From contig JAFVDI010000015.1 of the NCBI GenBank assembly GCA_017478485.1, forward strand, positions 1 to 55,855: DNA of 55,855 nucleotides, given 5' to 3'. This DNA comes from Clostridiales bacterium. GTDB lineage: Bacteria; Bacillota; Clostridia; Saccharofermentanales; Saccharofermentanaceae. This document shows, one piece after another, positions 43,564-52,179 of this stretch. Every line of letters starts with the position of its first letter. Positions within the stretch are counted from its first letter, which is position 1. The position numbers and the translations under genes were made by a program. Under the pieces are notes generated by a model. That model was not told the origin of the DNA and did no database searches. It saw only the letters and a program-made list of their open reading frames with translations.

Positions 43564-44222
43564 TTTTCGAATCACATTCCGAGCGTTTCCGCAAATACGG
43601 ACGTGTAGTCAATAACATCGACTTCACACCCGTTATCGAAGCGCTCGAGAAGATCAACATCCCGGACGGCTGTGTTGAGTACAAGCCTTCCGTAAAAGAA
43701 CTTGAGGAAGCTTCCGCAAAGGTCGATCTCACAAGACTTTTCGGTGGTGAGCTTGCTCTTGAGACAGGCTACTGCGCAGGTCAGAACCAGCTTCTCAACG
43801 CTGTTGAGTATCACAGATCTTCAGAGATCAACATCTGCGCTACAGACTGCATCCTGCTTCTCGGTTCACTTCAGGATGTAACCGACGATTTCCACTATGA
43901 CACATCCAAGATCGAGGCATTCCACATCCGCAAGGGAACAGCAGTTGAGCTCTATGCTACAACGCTCCACTATGCACCCTGCGGCATCGAAGGTTCCAAG
44001 TTCATGGTCGGCGTAGTTCTTCCCGCAGGAACAAACTACGACTTAGAGCAGGATCACATCGACTGCCTTGCTGATTCCGACAGCGAAGATAAGCTCCTTA
44101 CTGCAAAGAACAAGTGGCTTATCGCTCATCCGGATGCACCCGGCGAAGCAGGTCATTTCCCGGGCCTTATCGGAGCAAACATTGAAGTAGACATTAAAAA
44201 AATACAATTGGAAGAAATCTGA
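43557..44222 (+). CDS. DUF4867 family protein, possible cupin-type sugar enzyme
   Basis: 221 residues. The sequence matches the DUF4867 type as I recall it, found next to sugar kinases and isomerases in Clostridia. The centre (YHRSSEINICATDCILLLGS, then FHIRKGTAVELYATTLHYAPC) looks like a double-stranded beta-helix with His/Glu ligands, as in cupin sugar isomerases. A role in sugar isomerisation or epimerisation is plausible but unproven. The start lies inside the xylB stop region (7-base overlap), implying coupling. Its last 14 codons are part of a tandem DNA duplication (44177-44273). Confidence 0.8.
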   Translation: MVIFESHSERFRKYGRVVNNIDFTPVIEALEKINIPDGCVEYKPSVKELEEASAKVDLTRLFGGELALETGYCAGQNQLLNAVEYHRSSEINICATDCILLLGSLQDVTDDFHYDTSKIEAFHIRKGTAVELYATTLHYAPCGIEGSKFMVGVVLPAGTNYDLEQDHIDCLADSDSEDKLLTAKNKWLIAHPDAPGEAGHFPGLIGANIEVDIKKIQLEEI

Positions 44223-44273
44223 TTCAGAGTAAACATTGAAGTAGACATTAAAAAATACAACTGGAGGAAATCT
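44177..44273 (+). repeat. Tandem 44/43-bp duplication spanning a gene end and the next ribosome site
   Basis: Copy 1 (44177-44220) and copy 2 (44231-44273) both read AAACATTGAAGTAGACATTA followed by an A run, TACAA, TGGA and GAAATCT. They differ by one A in the A run, T to C and A to G. Copy 1 codes for the DUF4867 C-terminus; copy 2 supplies TGGAGG before the isomerase ATG at 44278. Confidence 0.9.
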
Positions 44274-44277
44274 ATTT

Positions 44278-45786
44278 ATGTCAAAGAAACTGTTTAATGC
44301 ACCTGACGTTAAGCTCGCTATCGTAGCTGTCAGCCGTGACTGCTTCCCGGAGTCCCTTTCTGTTAACAGAAGAAAGGCTCTCGTTGAGGCTTACACAAAG
44401 AAGTATGGCGCTGATGATATTTATGAGTGCCCTATCTGCATCGTTGAGTCTGAGATCCATATGCAGCAGGCATTGGCAGACATCAAGGCTGCAGGCTGCA
44501 ACGCTCTTTGCGTTTACCTCGGCAACTTCGGACCTGAGATCTCCGAGACAATGCTCGCTCAGCAGTGGGGCGGCCCCGTTATGTTCTGCGCAGCTGCAGA
44601 AGAGTCACAGAATGACCTGGTCGGCGGCAGAGGCGATGCTTACTGCGGTATGCTCAATGCTTCCTACAACCTCAAGATCCGCGGCGTAAAGGCTTACATT
44701 CCTGAGTATCCTGTCGGAAACGCTGAAGAGTGCGCTGACATGATCAATGAGTTCATCCCCGTAGCTCGTGCACTCGATGCTATGAAGAACCTCAAGATCA
44801 TCTCTTTCGGACCCCGTCCGCAGAACTTCTTCGCATGCAACGCACCTATCGAGCCTCTTTACAGAATGGGCGTTGAGATCGAAGAGAACTCCGAGCTCGA
44901 CCTTTTCGAGTCCTTCAAGAATCATGAAGGCGACGAGAGGATCCCTGCTAAGGTTAAGGAAATGGAAGAAGAGCTCGGTGCCGGCAATAAGAAGCCTGAG
45001 ATCCTTGAGAAGCTCGCTCAGTATGAGCTCACTCTCCTTGACTGGGTTGAGAAGCATAAGGGTTCAAAGAAGTATGTTGCAATCGCAGGAAAGTGCTGGC
45101 CTGCATTCCAGACACAGTTCAAGTTCGTTCCCTGCTATGTTAACAGCCGTCTGACAGGTATGGGCATCCCGGTATCCTGCGAAGTTGATATCTACGGCGC
45201 ACTTTCCGAGTACCTCGGATATGTCATCTCCGAAGACATCGTTACTCTCCTCGACATCAACAACTCCGTACCTCACGACATGTATGATGAGTCCATCAAG
45301 GGCAAGTTCGACTACAAGTTCACAGATACATTCATGGGCTTCCACTGCGGTAACACATGCTCCAAGAAGCTTGCTTTCTGCGAGATGAAGAACCAGATGA
45401 TCATGGCTCGTGCTCTCCCTGTAGAGGTTACAAACGGTACTCTCGAGGGCGACATCGCTCCGGGCGACATCACATTCTACAGACTGCAGTCAACATCTGA
45501 CGGACAGATCAGAGCTTACGTTGCTCAGGGTGAGGTTCTCCCTGTTGCTACAAAGTCCTTCGGCGGCATCGGCGTTTTCGCTATCAAGGAGATGGGCAGA
45601 TTCTACAGATACTTCCTTATCGAGAAGAACTTCCCTCATCACGGTGCAGTTGCATTCGGTCACTATGGAAAGGCTCTCTACAACCTCTTCACATACCTCG
45701 GAATCTGCCCTTGCGACATCGGCTACAACAAGCCCGCTGGCGACAGATACCCGACAGAGAATCCGTTTAACGCTCCGTTTAACTGA
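44278..45786 (+). CDS. L-fucose/L-arabinose isomerase family protein
   Basis: 502 residues of the fucose isomerase-like fold (COG2407 type). The Mn2+ site is probably formed by Glu in SCEVDIYGALSEYLG, Asp in LLDINNSVPHDMYDES, and His in FMGFHCGNTCSKK. Such enzymes interconvert aldoses and ketoses. With xylulokinase and transketolase as neighbours, the likely role is making a ketopentose for phosphorylation, perhaps from xylose, arabinose or a rarer pentose. A classical XylA is not in the window. The ribosome site comes from the second copy of the tandem duplication. High use of preferred codons suggests strong expression. Confidence 0.88.
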   Translation: MSKKLFNAPDVKLAIVAVSRDCFPESLSVNRRKALVEAYTKKYGADDIYECPICIVESEIHMQQALADIKAAGCNALCVYLGNFGPEISETMLAQQWGGPVMFCAAAEESQNDLVGGRGDAYCGMLNASYNLKIRGVKAYIPEYPVGNAEECADMINEFIPVARALDAMKNLKIISFGPRPQNFFACNAPIEPLYRMGVEIEENSELDLFESFKNHEGDERIPAKVKEMEEELGAGNKKPEILEKLAQYELTLLDWVEKHKGSKKYVAIAGKCWPAFQTQFKFVPCYVNSRLTGMGIPVSCEVDIYGALSEYLGYVISEDIVTLLDINNSVPHDMYDESIKGKFDYKFTDTFMGFHCGNTCSKKLAFCEMKNQMIMARALPVEVTNGTLEGDIAPGDITFYRLQSTSDGQIRAYVAQGEVLPVATKSFGGIGVFAIKEMGRFYRYFLIEKNFPHHGAVAFGHYGKALYNLFTYLGICPCDIGYNKPAGDRYPTENPFNAPFN

Positions 45787-45800
45787 TACAGGTTGGATAT

Positions 45801-45840
45801 GTATGGCAGGGCTTGATCTATGGGTCAAGCCCTTCCGTAT
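45801..45840 (+). other. Stable hairpin between isomerase and transketolase
   Basis: Stem AGGGCTTGA / TCAAGCCCT (45808-45816, 45825-45833), extended outwards by GTATGG / CCGTAT. No T run follows, so it is more likely an mRNA stabiliser or weak pause than a terminator. Confidence 0.5.
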
Positions 45841-45883
45841 GTAAAAGACTTTCAGATAAATCAAAAAGAAAAAGGTATTCAAA

Positions 45884-46723
45884 ATGACTAACAAAGAACT
45901 CAAGATCACAGCGACAAAAGTCCGCAAGGGTATCGTTGAAGCAGTTCACAGCGCAAAGTCCGGACATCCGGGCGGATCACTGTCTGCTGCCGATATGTTC
46001 ACTTATCTTTATTTCGAGGAAATGAATATCGATCCCAAGAATCCCAAGAAGGCTGACAGAGACAGATTCGTTCTCTCAAAGGGTCACACGGCTCCCGGTC
46101 TTTATTCAACACTCGCAAACAGAGGCTATTTCCCCGTTGAAGATCTCAAGACTCTCCGTAAGCTCGGTTCTTACCTCCAGGGTCACCCCTGCATGACAGA
46201 GACTCCCGGCGTCGACATGAGCACAGGTTCACTCGGCCAGGGCGTTTCAACAGCAGTGGGTATGGCTCTCGCAGCCAAGCTCAGCGGCGCATCTTACAGA
46301 GTTTATACTCTTACGGGTGACGGTGAGATCCAGGAAGGCCAGATCTGGGAAGCTTTCATGTTCGCAGGCGCAAAGGGCATCGACAACCTCACTGTAGTCA
46401 TCGATAACAACGGACTCCAGATCGACGGCAAGATCGATGACGTATGCTCACCTTATCCGATCGACAAGAAGCTCGAAGCATTCAACTTCAACGTTATCTG
46501 CATCGACGGTCACGATTTCGATCAGATCAGGGATGCTTTCGCAAAGGCAAAGGCATTCAAGGGCAAGCCTACTGCGATCATCATGAAGACCACAAAGGGC
46601 AAGGGCGTTTCCTACATGGAAAATCAGGCAGGATGGCACGGCAAGGCTCCTAATGACGAGGAGTATGCGCAGGCTATGAAAGAGCTTGATGAGCAGTTAG
46701 CAAAATACGAAGCAGAGGTATGA
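45884..46723 (+). CDS. Transketolase N-terminal subunit
   Basis: 279 residues, the thiamine-diphosphate-binding half of a split transketolase. Seen: AKSGHPGGSLSAAD near residue 25, LSKGHTAPGLYS, and the ThDP motif GDGEIQEGQIWEA ending in IDNNGLQIDG. With the next gene it moves two-carbon units between pentose phosphates, linking xylulose 5-phosphate to glycolysis. Split transketolases are common in Clostridia. The stop overlaps the start of the C-terminal subunit by 4 bases. Confidence 0.95.
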   Translation: MTNKELKITATKVRKGIVEAVHSAKSGHPGGSLSAADMFTYLYFEEMNIDPKNPKKADRDRFVLSKGHTAPGLYSTLANRGYFPVEDLKTLRKLGSYLQGHPCMTETPGVDMSTGSLGQGVSTAVGMALAAKLSGASYRVYTLTGDGEIQEGQIWEAFMFAGAKGIDNLTVVIDNNGLQIDGKIDDVCSPYPIDKKLEAFNFNVICIDGHDFDQIRDAFAKAKAFKGKPTAIIMKTTKGKGVSYMENQAGWHGKAPNDEEYAQAMKELDEQLAKYEAEV

Positions 46724-47664
46724 TCATGGGAGATATAGTTAAAATCGCTACACGTGAGAGTTACGGAAATGCACTCGTAGAGCTCGGCCAGAAGAACCCC
46801 GACGTAGTCGTTCTCGATGCTGACCTCGCAGGCGCAACAAAGACTTCCACATTCAAGAAGGCATTCCCGGATCGTCATATCGACTGCGGAATCGCAGAAG
46901 CAAACATGACAGGTATCGCTGCAGGTCTTTCGACATGCGGCAAGATCCCGTTCATTTCTTCTTTCGCAATGTTTGCAGCAGGCAGAAACTTTGAGCAGGT
47001 CAGAAACTCCATCGGTTATCCTCACCTCAACGTTAAGATCGGCGCTACACACGCAGGCATCACGGTAGGTGAGGACGGAGCTTCCCACCAGTGCTTAGAG
47101 GACGTTGCCCTTATGAGAACGATCCCCGGAATGACAGTCATCGTTCCTTCCGATGATATCGAAGCAAAGGCTGCGGTCATGGCAGCTGCCGAGACAGAGG
47201 GACCTTTCTATTTGAGATTCGGAAGAGCTGCAGTACCCGTCATCAACGACAGACCTGACTACAAGTTCGAAGTCGGCAAGGCAGTAGTTCTTAAGGATGG
47301 CACAGACATGGTCATCTTCGCTAACGGCGTCTGCGTAGCAGAAGCACTTGGTGCAGCTGAAAAGCTTGCTGCTGACGGCATCAATGCTGCAGTTGTTAAT
47401 GTCCACACTGTTAAGCCCATCGACAAGGATACCATCCTTGAGTTCGCCAAGAAGACGAACAGGGTCTTCACTGTTGAAGAGCACTCTGTAATCGGCGGTC
47501 TCGGAAGCGCAGTATGCGACGTACTTTCCGAAGAGTATCCCGTTAAGGTTACAAAGATCGGTGTCTATGACAGATTCGGAAAGAGCGGCCCTGCAGGTGC
47601 GCTCATGAAGGAGTTCCAGCTTGATGCCGAGGGAATCTACAACCAGATCAAAGCAAAGATCTGA
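46720..47664 (+). CDS. Transketolase C-terminal subunit
   Basis: 314 residues, the pyrimidine-binding and C-terminal domains of transketolase. The catalytic Glu lies in CGIAEANMTGIAAGL; GATHAGITVGEDGASHQ follows. It starts at ATGATCATG, with the first ATG overlapping the upstream stop; the in-frame ATG two codons later is an alternative. Forms a heteromeric enzyme with the upstream subunit and ends the pentose operon before a bidirectional terminator. Confidence 0.95.
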   Translation: MIMGDIVKIATRESYGNALVELGQKNPDVVVLDADLAGATKTSTFKKAFPDRHIDCGIAEANMTGIAAGLSTCGKIPFISSFAMFAAGRNFEQVRNSIGYPHLNVKIGATHAGITVGEDGASHQCLEDVALMRTIPGMTVIVPSDDIEAKAAVMAAAETEGPFYLRFGRAAVPVINDRPDYKFEVGKAVVLKDGTDMVIFANGVCVAEALGAAEKLAADGINAAVVNVHTVKPIDKDTILEFAKKTNRVFTVEEHSVIGGLGSAVCDVLSEEYPVKVTKIGVYDRFGKSGPAGALMKEFQLDAEGIYNQIKAKI

Positions 47665-47688
47665 TTTAGATAATTACTTCTAATAAAG

Positions 47689-47719
47689 AAATACCCCCGA
47701 AGTTTCGGGGGTATTTTTT
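47689..47719. terminator. Bidirectional terminator between transketolase and DUF624 gene
   Basis: Stem AAATACCCCCGA / TCGGGGGTATTT (47689-47700, 47705-47716) with loop AGTT and T runs on both sides. Confidence 0.9.
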
Positions 47720-48371
47720 AACCTGTTATTTCTTCATCAGGAGTTATTACGGCTCCGTGCTTCTCGAAGATCCTCTTAAGGAAGACTGAGAACAGCATCG
47801 CGATCATTCCAATACCCATAAATATAAGAATACTGAAAGTGATTATCTGGACCGTGGGATCGACGATCCATGCATAACCCACACCGATCGTTACAACAGC
47901 AAAAGGAATAGTAGTAGGGAAGTTGGTGATGGCAAGCAGCAAAGAGTTCTTAATAGTCTGCTTGACTGTCTCGTCAAACCAACCGATGAGCGGGAATGCA
48001 TAAGATGCAGATGAGAAGATGGCAACAAGGAAGAAGATGGCAGGGTACATTGACCACTGATATTCCTTGGGCAGAGCAGTTCTGACCATATAGATCTCAA
48101 AAAGGAAAAAGGCTGAAAGTGCGCAATATACGAGCCAGAATCCGGTCGACTTTATGAAATTCGCCTTATAGCAGGAAAAGAAATCCCTGAAGACCGATGG
48201 ATTCTCGCCGGCTGCTATCTTAATTGTAATTCTATATAAAGAAGTAATAGAAGCACCGATCGTAAAGAGGGGAATGCATCCGACGAGGAAGCAGAAGTTA
48301 ACCAGTATCAGATTGCATGCTGCAGTCAGTATCTTCATTGGAATGCTTCGTTTATCGAAAAATGAGCTCAT
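47718..48371 (-). CDS. DUF624 (YesL-like) membrane protein
   Basis: 217 residues from the ATG at 48371, which has GGAGG 7 bases upstream; the longer frame into the binding-protein gene is spurious. Four to five hydrophobic segments, with the family pattern LVNFCFLVGCIPLFTIGASITSLYR near the N-terminus. DUF624 proteins are often encoded with CUT1 sugar transporters in Firmicutes and are thought to be accessory membrane proteins. It is divergent from the binding protein gene across 229 bp. Confidence 0.88.
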   Translation of the reverse strand: MSSFFDKRSIPMKILTAACNLILVNFCFLVGCIPLFTIGASITSLYRITIKIAAGENPSVFRDFFSCYKANFIKSTGFWLVYCALSAFFLFEIYMVRTALPKEYQWSMYPAIFFLVAIFSSASYAFPLIGWFDETVKQTIKNSLLLAITNFPTTIPFAVVTIGVGYAWIVDPTVQIITFSILIFMGIGMIAMLFSVFLKRIFEKHGAVITPDEEITG

Positions 48372-48508
48372 TATCAGCCTCCGGAGTGTAACATGTATAT
48401 TATTCTGATGAATTATAACAAAGAATATATTGGATATAAACAAATTGTCAGTATTAGTCGAAAGTTGCTCACAAACATAGAATATGGTGATTTTTATGCA
48501 ACACTTAC

Positions 48509-48537
48509 TTGACGGACAGGGTTTGTTTGTATAAAAT
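48509..48537 (+). promoter_or_regulatory. Promoter of the sugar-binding protein gene
   Basis: TTGACG (48509-48514) and TAAAAT (48532-48537) with a 17-bp spacer, about 60 bases before the start codon. Confidence 0.65.
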
Positions 48538-48600
48538 AACCATACGTGTGGACAAGAATGTCCATTAGTAGAAAACGAAAACACACAAGGAGGAAATTTT

Positions 48601-50109
48601 ATGAAAAAAGTTATTGCTGGCTTGCTTTCAGTAGCTATGATCGCAGCAATGGCAGGTTGTAACAAGGCTACGCCTACAACTACAGCAGCTGGTACTACCG
48701 CATCCGGTGAATCTAAGCCCGCTGAGACAACGGCTCCTGCTGAGACAACCACAGCTGAGACAACAGTTAAGGCAACTTACGGTGAGGGCCCTGTCCACAT
48801 CAATCTGTGGTCATTCACAAACGAAGTTCCTAACATGGCTCAGAAGTATATCCAGCTCAACCCTGAGTTCGGTAAGAAGTACACTGTTGATGTAACAATC
48901 ATCGCTACAACAAACCAGGCTTACCAGCCTGCACTCGATGCAGCTCTTAAGAACGGCGAAGTTGATATGTACGCAGCAGAGGCAGCTTTCGTTCTCAAGT
49001 ACACAAAGGGTGACGGAGCTCAGTTCGCAGCAGCTTACAAGGATCTCGGAATTGACGTTGATAAGGCTGTCAAGGATGCTGAGATCGCTCAGTACACTGT
49101 TGATATCGGAACAAGAACTTCTGACAGCGCTCTCGTAGCTCTCGGCTATCAGGCAACTGGTGGTGCTATGATCTACAGAGCTTCCATCGCTAAGGAAGTA
49201 TTCGGTTCTGATGATCCGGCTACTGTAGAGAAGGAAGTTGGCGGCGGTTCCGGTAAGTATGACACTTTCTGGAAGGCAGCTGCTAAGCTCAAGGAAAAGG
49301 GCTATCCTATCGTTTCCGGTGACGGTGACGTTTGGCACATGGTTGAGAACTCTTCTTCTTCTGGTTGGGTTGTTGACGGTAAGCTCAACATCGCACCTGA
49401 GAGACAGGCTTTCTTCGACATTTCCAAGCAGCTCGTTGATAACGGCTGGTGCAATGAGACATCAGACTGGCAGCCTTCTTGGTTCGCTGACATGAAGGGT
49501 CTCCCTCAGGAAGGTAAGGACAATAAGTCTGCATTCTGCTTCTTCGGACCTGCATGGCTTATCAACTACTCAATGAAGGACAACTGCGGCGGTAAGGAAG
49601 CTCCGGCTGACGGCAACTATGCTGGTAACACATTCGGTGACTGGCGTGTATGCAAGGCTCCTGCAGGATTCTTCTGGGGCGGTACATGGGTACTCGCTTC
49701 TAAGTCAGCAGCTGAGAACGCTGATAAGAAGGCTGGTGTAGCTGAGCTCATCAACTGGATCACACTCGACGCTTCTGATAAGGGTCTCCAGTATCTCTGG
49801 GCTAACGGTCTCTTCGCACCTAACGCTGACGGCACACCTGGTACAAAGGACTGCGTTGCTTCCGGTAAGGTTATGGCAACAGCTAACGGTGAGGTTGCTT
49901 TCCTCGGCGGTCAGAACATGTTCCCTGCTTTCATCGCAGCTAACGCTAATGCTACAGGTAAGAACATGACTCAGTACGACGAGAACATCAACGCTCTCTT
50001 CCGTGAGCAGGTTAACCAGTATGCACATGGTCAGAAGTCTATTGATGACGCTATCAAGGATTTCAGATCTCGTGTAGCTGACAAGATCGGCGAGGACGGT
50101 TCACTCTAA
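48601..50109 (+). CDS. ABC transporter sugar-binding lipoprotein (CUT1 type)
   Basis: 502 residues. Signal peptide with lipobox AMAGC (Cys 20), a Thr/Ala/Glu-rich linker (repeats of PAETT, about 25-60), then a type 1 solute-binding fold beginning VHINLWSFTNEVPNM. Extracellular, tethered to the membrane. With the two permeases it should import an oligosaccharide; the neighbouring GH3 and the pentose genes suggest xylo- or arabino-oligosaccharide. AAGGAGGAAATTTT gives a strong ribosome site. Codon use is strongly biased (GCT, GGT, AAG, CTC), consistent with high expression. Confidence 0.93.
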   Translation: MKKVIAGLLSVAMIAAMAGCNKATPTTTAAGTTASGESKPAETTAPAETTTAETTVKATYGEGPVHINLWSFTNEVPNMAQKYIQLNPEFGKKYTVDVTIIATTNQAYQPALDAALKNGEVDMYAAEAAFVLKYTKGDGAQFAAAYKDLGIDVDKAVKDAEIAQYTVDIGTRTSDSALVALGYQATGGAMIYRASIAKEVFGSDDPATVEKEVGGGSGKYDTFWKAAAKLKEKGYPIVSGDGDVWHMVENSSSSGWVVDGKLNIAPERQAFFDISKQLVDNGWCNETSDWQPSWFADMKGLPQEGKDNKSAFCFFGPAWLINYSMKDNCGGKEAPADGNYAGNTFGDWRVCKAPAGFFWGGTWVLASKSAAENADKKAGVAELINWITLDASDKGLQYLWANGLFAPNADGTPGTKDCVASGKVMATANGEVAFLGGQNMFPAFIAANANATGKNMTQYDENINALFREQVNQYAHGQKSIDDAIKDFRSRVADKIGEDGSL

Positions 50110-50164
50110 TAGGCCGTAGCCGATAACTGTATAAACTGATTACTCAGTTTAACCAGTAAATTTC

Positions 50165-50202
50165 AACGGCAGGGTAAATCCAGGTTTGCCCTGCCGTTTT
50201 TA
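50165..50202 (+). terminator. Internal terminator between binding protein and permeases
   Basis: Stem AACGGCAGGGTAAA / TTTGCCCTGCCGTT (50165-50178, 50185-50198) with loop TCCAGG and a T run. Partial readthrough would give more binding protein than permease, as is common in such operons. Confidence 0.88.
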
Positions 50203-50228
50203 AAAAAATTACAAGGAGGTAAGAAGAT

Positions 50229-51203
50229 ATGAAGAGCAAAAAACTGGTCGATTACGGCAAGTACGGCTATTTGTTCTCAATACCTTTCATTCTGGCTTTC
50301 CTGGTATTTTCTCTTTACCCCATCCTTTTTACTTTCTACATCGGCTTTTCTGACTTTGCAGGTATGACTGCTACAGTCAAGGATTCTAAGATCCTTTGGT
50401 CAGAGCCGTTTAAGAATTTCGCGACCGTATTTAGGGCTAATCTGTTCAGAAAGTCCTTTGGTAACACATGTATCATTTGGATTATGAACTTTATTCCCCA
50501 GATGGGATTGGCTCTTCTTCTTACCGCATGGTTTACTGACAGAAGATCAAAAGTTAAAGGTCAGGGTATTTTCAAAATACTGTTCTATATGCCTAACATC
50601 ATCACGGCAGCTACAGTTGCCGTTCTGTTCACACAGATCTTCGCCTATCCTTCAGGACCTATCAACACAACATTGATCAAGCTCGGTCTTTCCGAGAAGG
50701 GTGTTAACTTTATGCTTACACCTGGTCGTGTTAGAGGCGTTGTTGCATTTATTCAGTTCTGGCAGTGGTATGGCTATACGATGGTAATGCTCATTTCGGG
50801 CGTTATCGGAATCAATCCGGAAATCTTTGAGGCTGCTGACCTCGATGGTGCTAACAGAGTACAGACATTCTTCCTGATCACATTACCTTGTATCAGAACA
50901 ATTATGTTGTATGTCCTCGTTACATCACTTATCGGTGGTCTCAACATGTTCGATATCCCGGCACTCTATGCTATGGATAGAGGTGACGCTGGCGGATATA
51001 CAGTTAATATGTATATCAAGGATGTTGCTTTCACTGGTAAACAGAGATACAACCTCGCAGCTGCGGCAAGTATCATTATGTTTGTCATCATCGTTCTCCT
51101 TTCCCTCGTTCTCTTCTACATCATGAGAGATAAGGATGAGGCTAAGCTTAAGAAGTTGAAGAAGCAGCAGCTTAAGGCCGCTAAGGCCAAGAAGGCATAT
51201 TAA
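50229..51203 (+). CDS. Sugar ABC transporter permease 1 (CUT1, MalF-like)
   Basis: 324 residues, about six membrane segments. The ATPase-docking EAA loop is EIFEAADLDGANRVQTFFLI. The strongly basic C-terminus (KLKKLKKQQLKAAKAKK) is cytoplasmic. Start behind ACAAGGAGG. It pairs with the permease 13 bases downstream. No ATP-binding protein is encoded nearby; such transporters commonly share one MsmK-type ATPase encoded elsewhere. Confidence 0.94.
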   Translation: MKSKKLVDYGKYGYLFSIPFILAFLVFSLYPILFTFYIGFSDFAGMTATVKDSKILWSEPFKNFATVFRANLFRKSFGNTCIIWIMNFIPQMGLALLLTAWFTDRRSKVKGQGIFKILFYMPNIITAATVAVLFTQIFAYPSGPINTTLIKLGLSEKGVNFMLTPGRVRGVVAFIQFWQWYGYTMVMLISGVIGINPEIFEAADLDGANRVQTFFLITLPCIRTIMLYVLVTSLIGGLNMFDIPALYAMDRGDAGGYTVNMYIKDVAFTGKQRYNLAAAASIIMFVIIVLLSLVLFYIMRDKDEAKLKKLKKQQLKAAKAKKAY

Positions 51204-51216
51204 GGGGGGACGGTTT

Positions 51217-52080
51217 ATGGCTAAGACAGCTACACTTCATAAGGAGTCAATAGGCCTTAAGGTCGTCATCTATATTGTTTGCGTTATTCTTGCAATCCTT
51301 AGTTTATTGCCCTTCTTTATCATGTTTACGAATGCTACGAGAAGCACGGCTGAAATTCAGTCAAGCGCTATCTCTCTGTATTCTGCACATCCTATTCAGA
51401 ATCTTATGAGAAACTGGAAAGTATTTAACGGCAAGTCTTTCGATCCTTCTACAGGTTTCGTTAACTCACTTATCGTTTCAACCTGCACAACGATCCTTGC
51501 TGTTTACTTCTCATGCCTTACATCGTATGCACTCTTTGCTTACGAATGGAAGCTTAGAGATGCTTTCTTCGGTTTGATCGTCGGTATCATGATGATCCCT
51601 GGTACAGTTACAATGATCGGTTTCTATCAGGCAGCTTATCAGGTTCACATGACAAATAAGCTTGCAATGCTCATCATTCCTGCGATCGCATCGCCAAACA
51701 TGGTATTCTTCATGCGACAATACCTACAGGCGTCGTTGTCACTGGAAATCGTTGACTCAGGCCGTATAGACGGTGCGGGCGAGTTCATGATCTTCAACAG
51801 GATCGTTTTCCCGCTCATGAAGCCGGCTATCGCTACACAGTGCATCTTTACATTCGTCGGAAGCTGGAACAACCTCTTCCTGCCTCAGATCCTTCTGACA
51901 AAGAAAGAGAAGTATACACTTCCTATCGAAGTCGCATTGCTTAACTCTGATATCTATCAGACAGAGTACGGTTCTATCTACTTAGGACTTTCACTCACAG
52001 TTATTCCGCTCTTGATTATCTACATTCTCCTTTCAAGATATATCGTTGAGGGTGTTGCTCTCGGTGGTGTTAAGTCTTAA
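51217..52080 (+). CDS. Sugar ABC transporter permease 2 (CUT1, MalG-like)
   Basis: 287 residues, six membrane segments. EAA loop region LEIVDSGRIDGAGEFMIFN then IVFPLMKPA. The C-terminus ends with SRYIVEGVALGGVKS, the common VxGxxxGAVKG-like end of this family. Together with the first permease it forms the membrane channel of the importer. It is followed by a strong terminator shared with the convergent AraC gene. Confidence 0.94.
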   Translation: MAKTATLHKESIGLKVVIYIVCVILAILSLLPFFIMFTNATRSTAEIQSSAISLYSAHPIQNLMRNWKVFNGKSFDPSTGFVNSLIVSTCTTILAVYFSCLTSYALFAYEWKLRDAFFGLIVGIMMIPGTVTMIGFYQAAYQVHMTNKLAMLIIPAIASPNMVFFMRQYLQASLSLEIVDSGRIDGAGEFMIFNRIVFPLMKPAIATQCIFTFVGSWNNLFLPQILLTKKEKYTLPIEVALLNSDIYQTEYGSIYLGLSLTVIPLLIIYILLSRYIVEGVALGGVKS

Positions 52081-52117
52081 TAGATAATCGGTTCTATCGG
52101 ACAAACTAAAAGCAATT

Positions 52118-52148
52118 AAAAGGGCAGTGATAAATTCACTGCCCTTTT
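52118..52148. terminator. Bidirectional terminator between permease 2 and AraC regulator
   Basis: Perfect 13-bp stem AAAAGGGCAGTGA / TCACTGCCCTTTT (52118-52130, 52136-52148) with loop TAAAT. Confidence 0.9.
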
Positions 52149-52179
52149 ACTTTGCAAAAAATAAAAAAAGAAAAGAGGA

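Noticed and set aside
48372..48752. Extension of the DUF624 gene across the divergent promoter into the binding protein gene
   Set aside because: It would overlap the signal peptide of the binding protein; ATG at 48371 has GGAGG and matches the usual family start.
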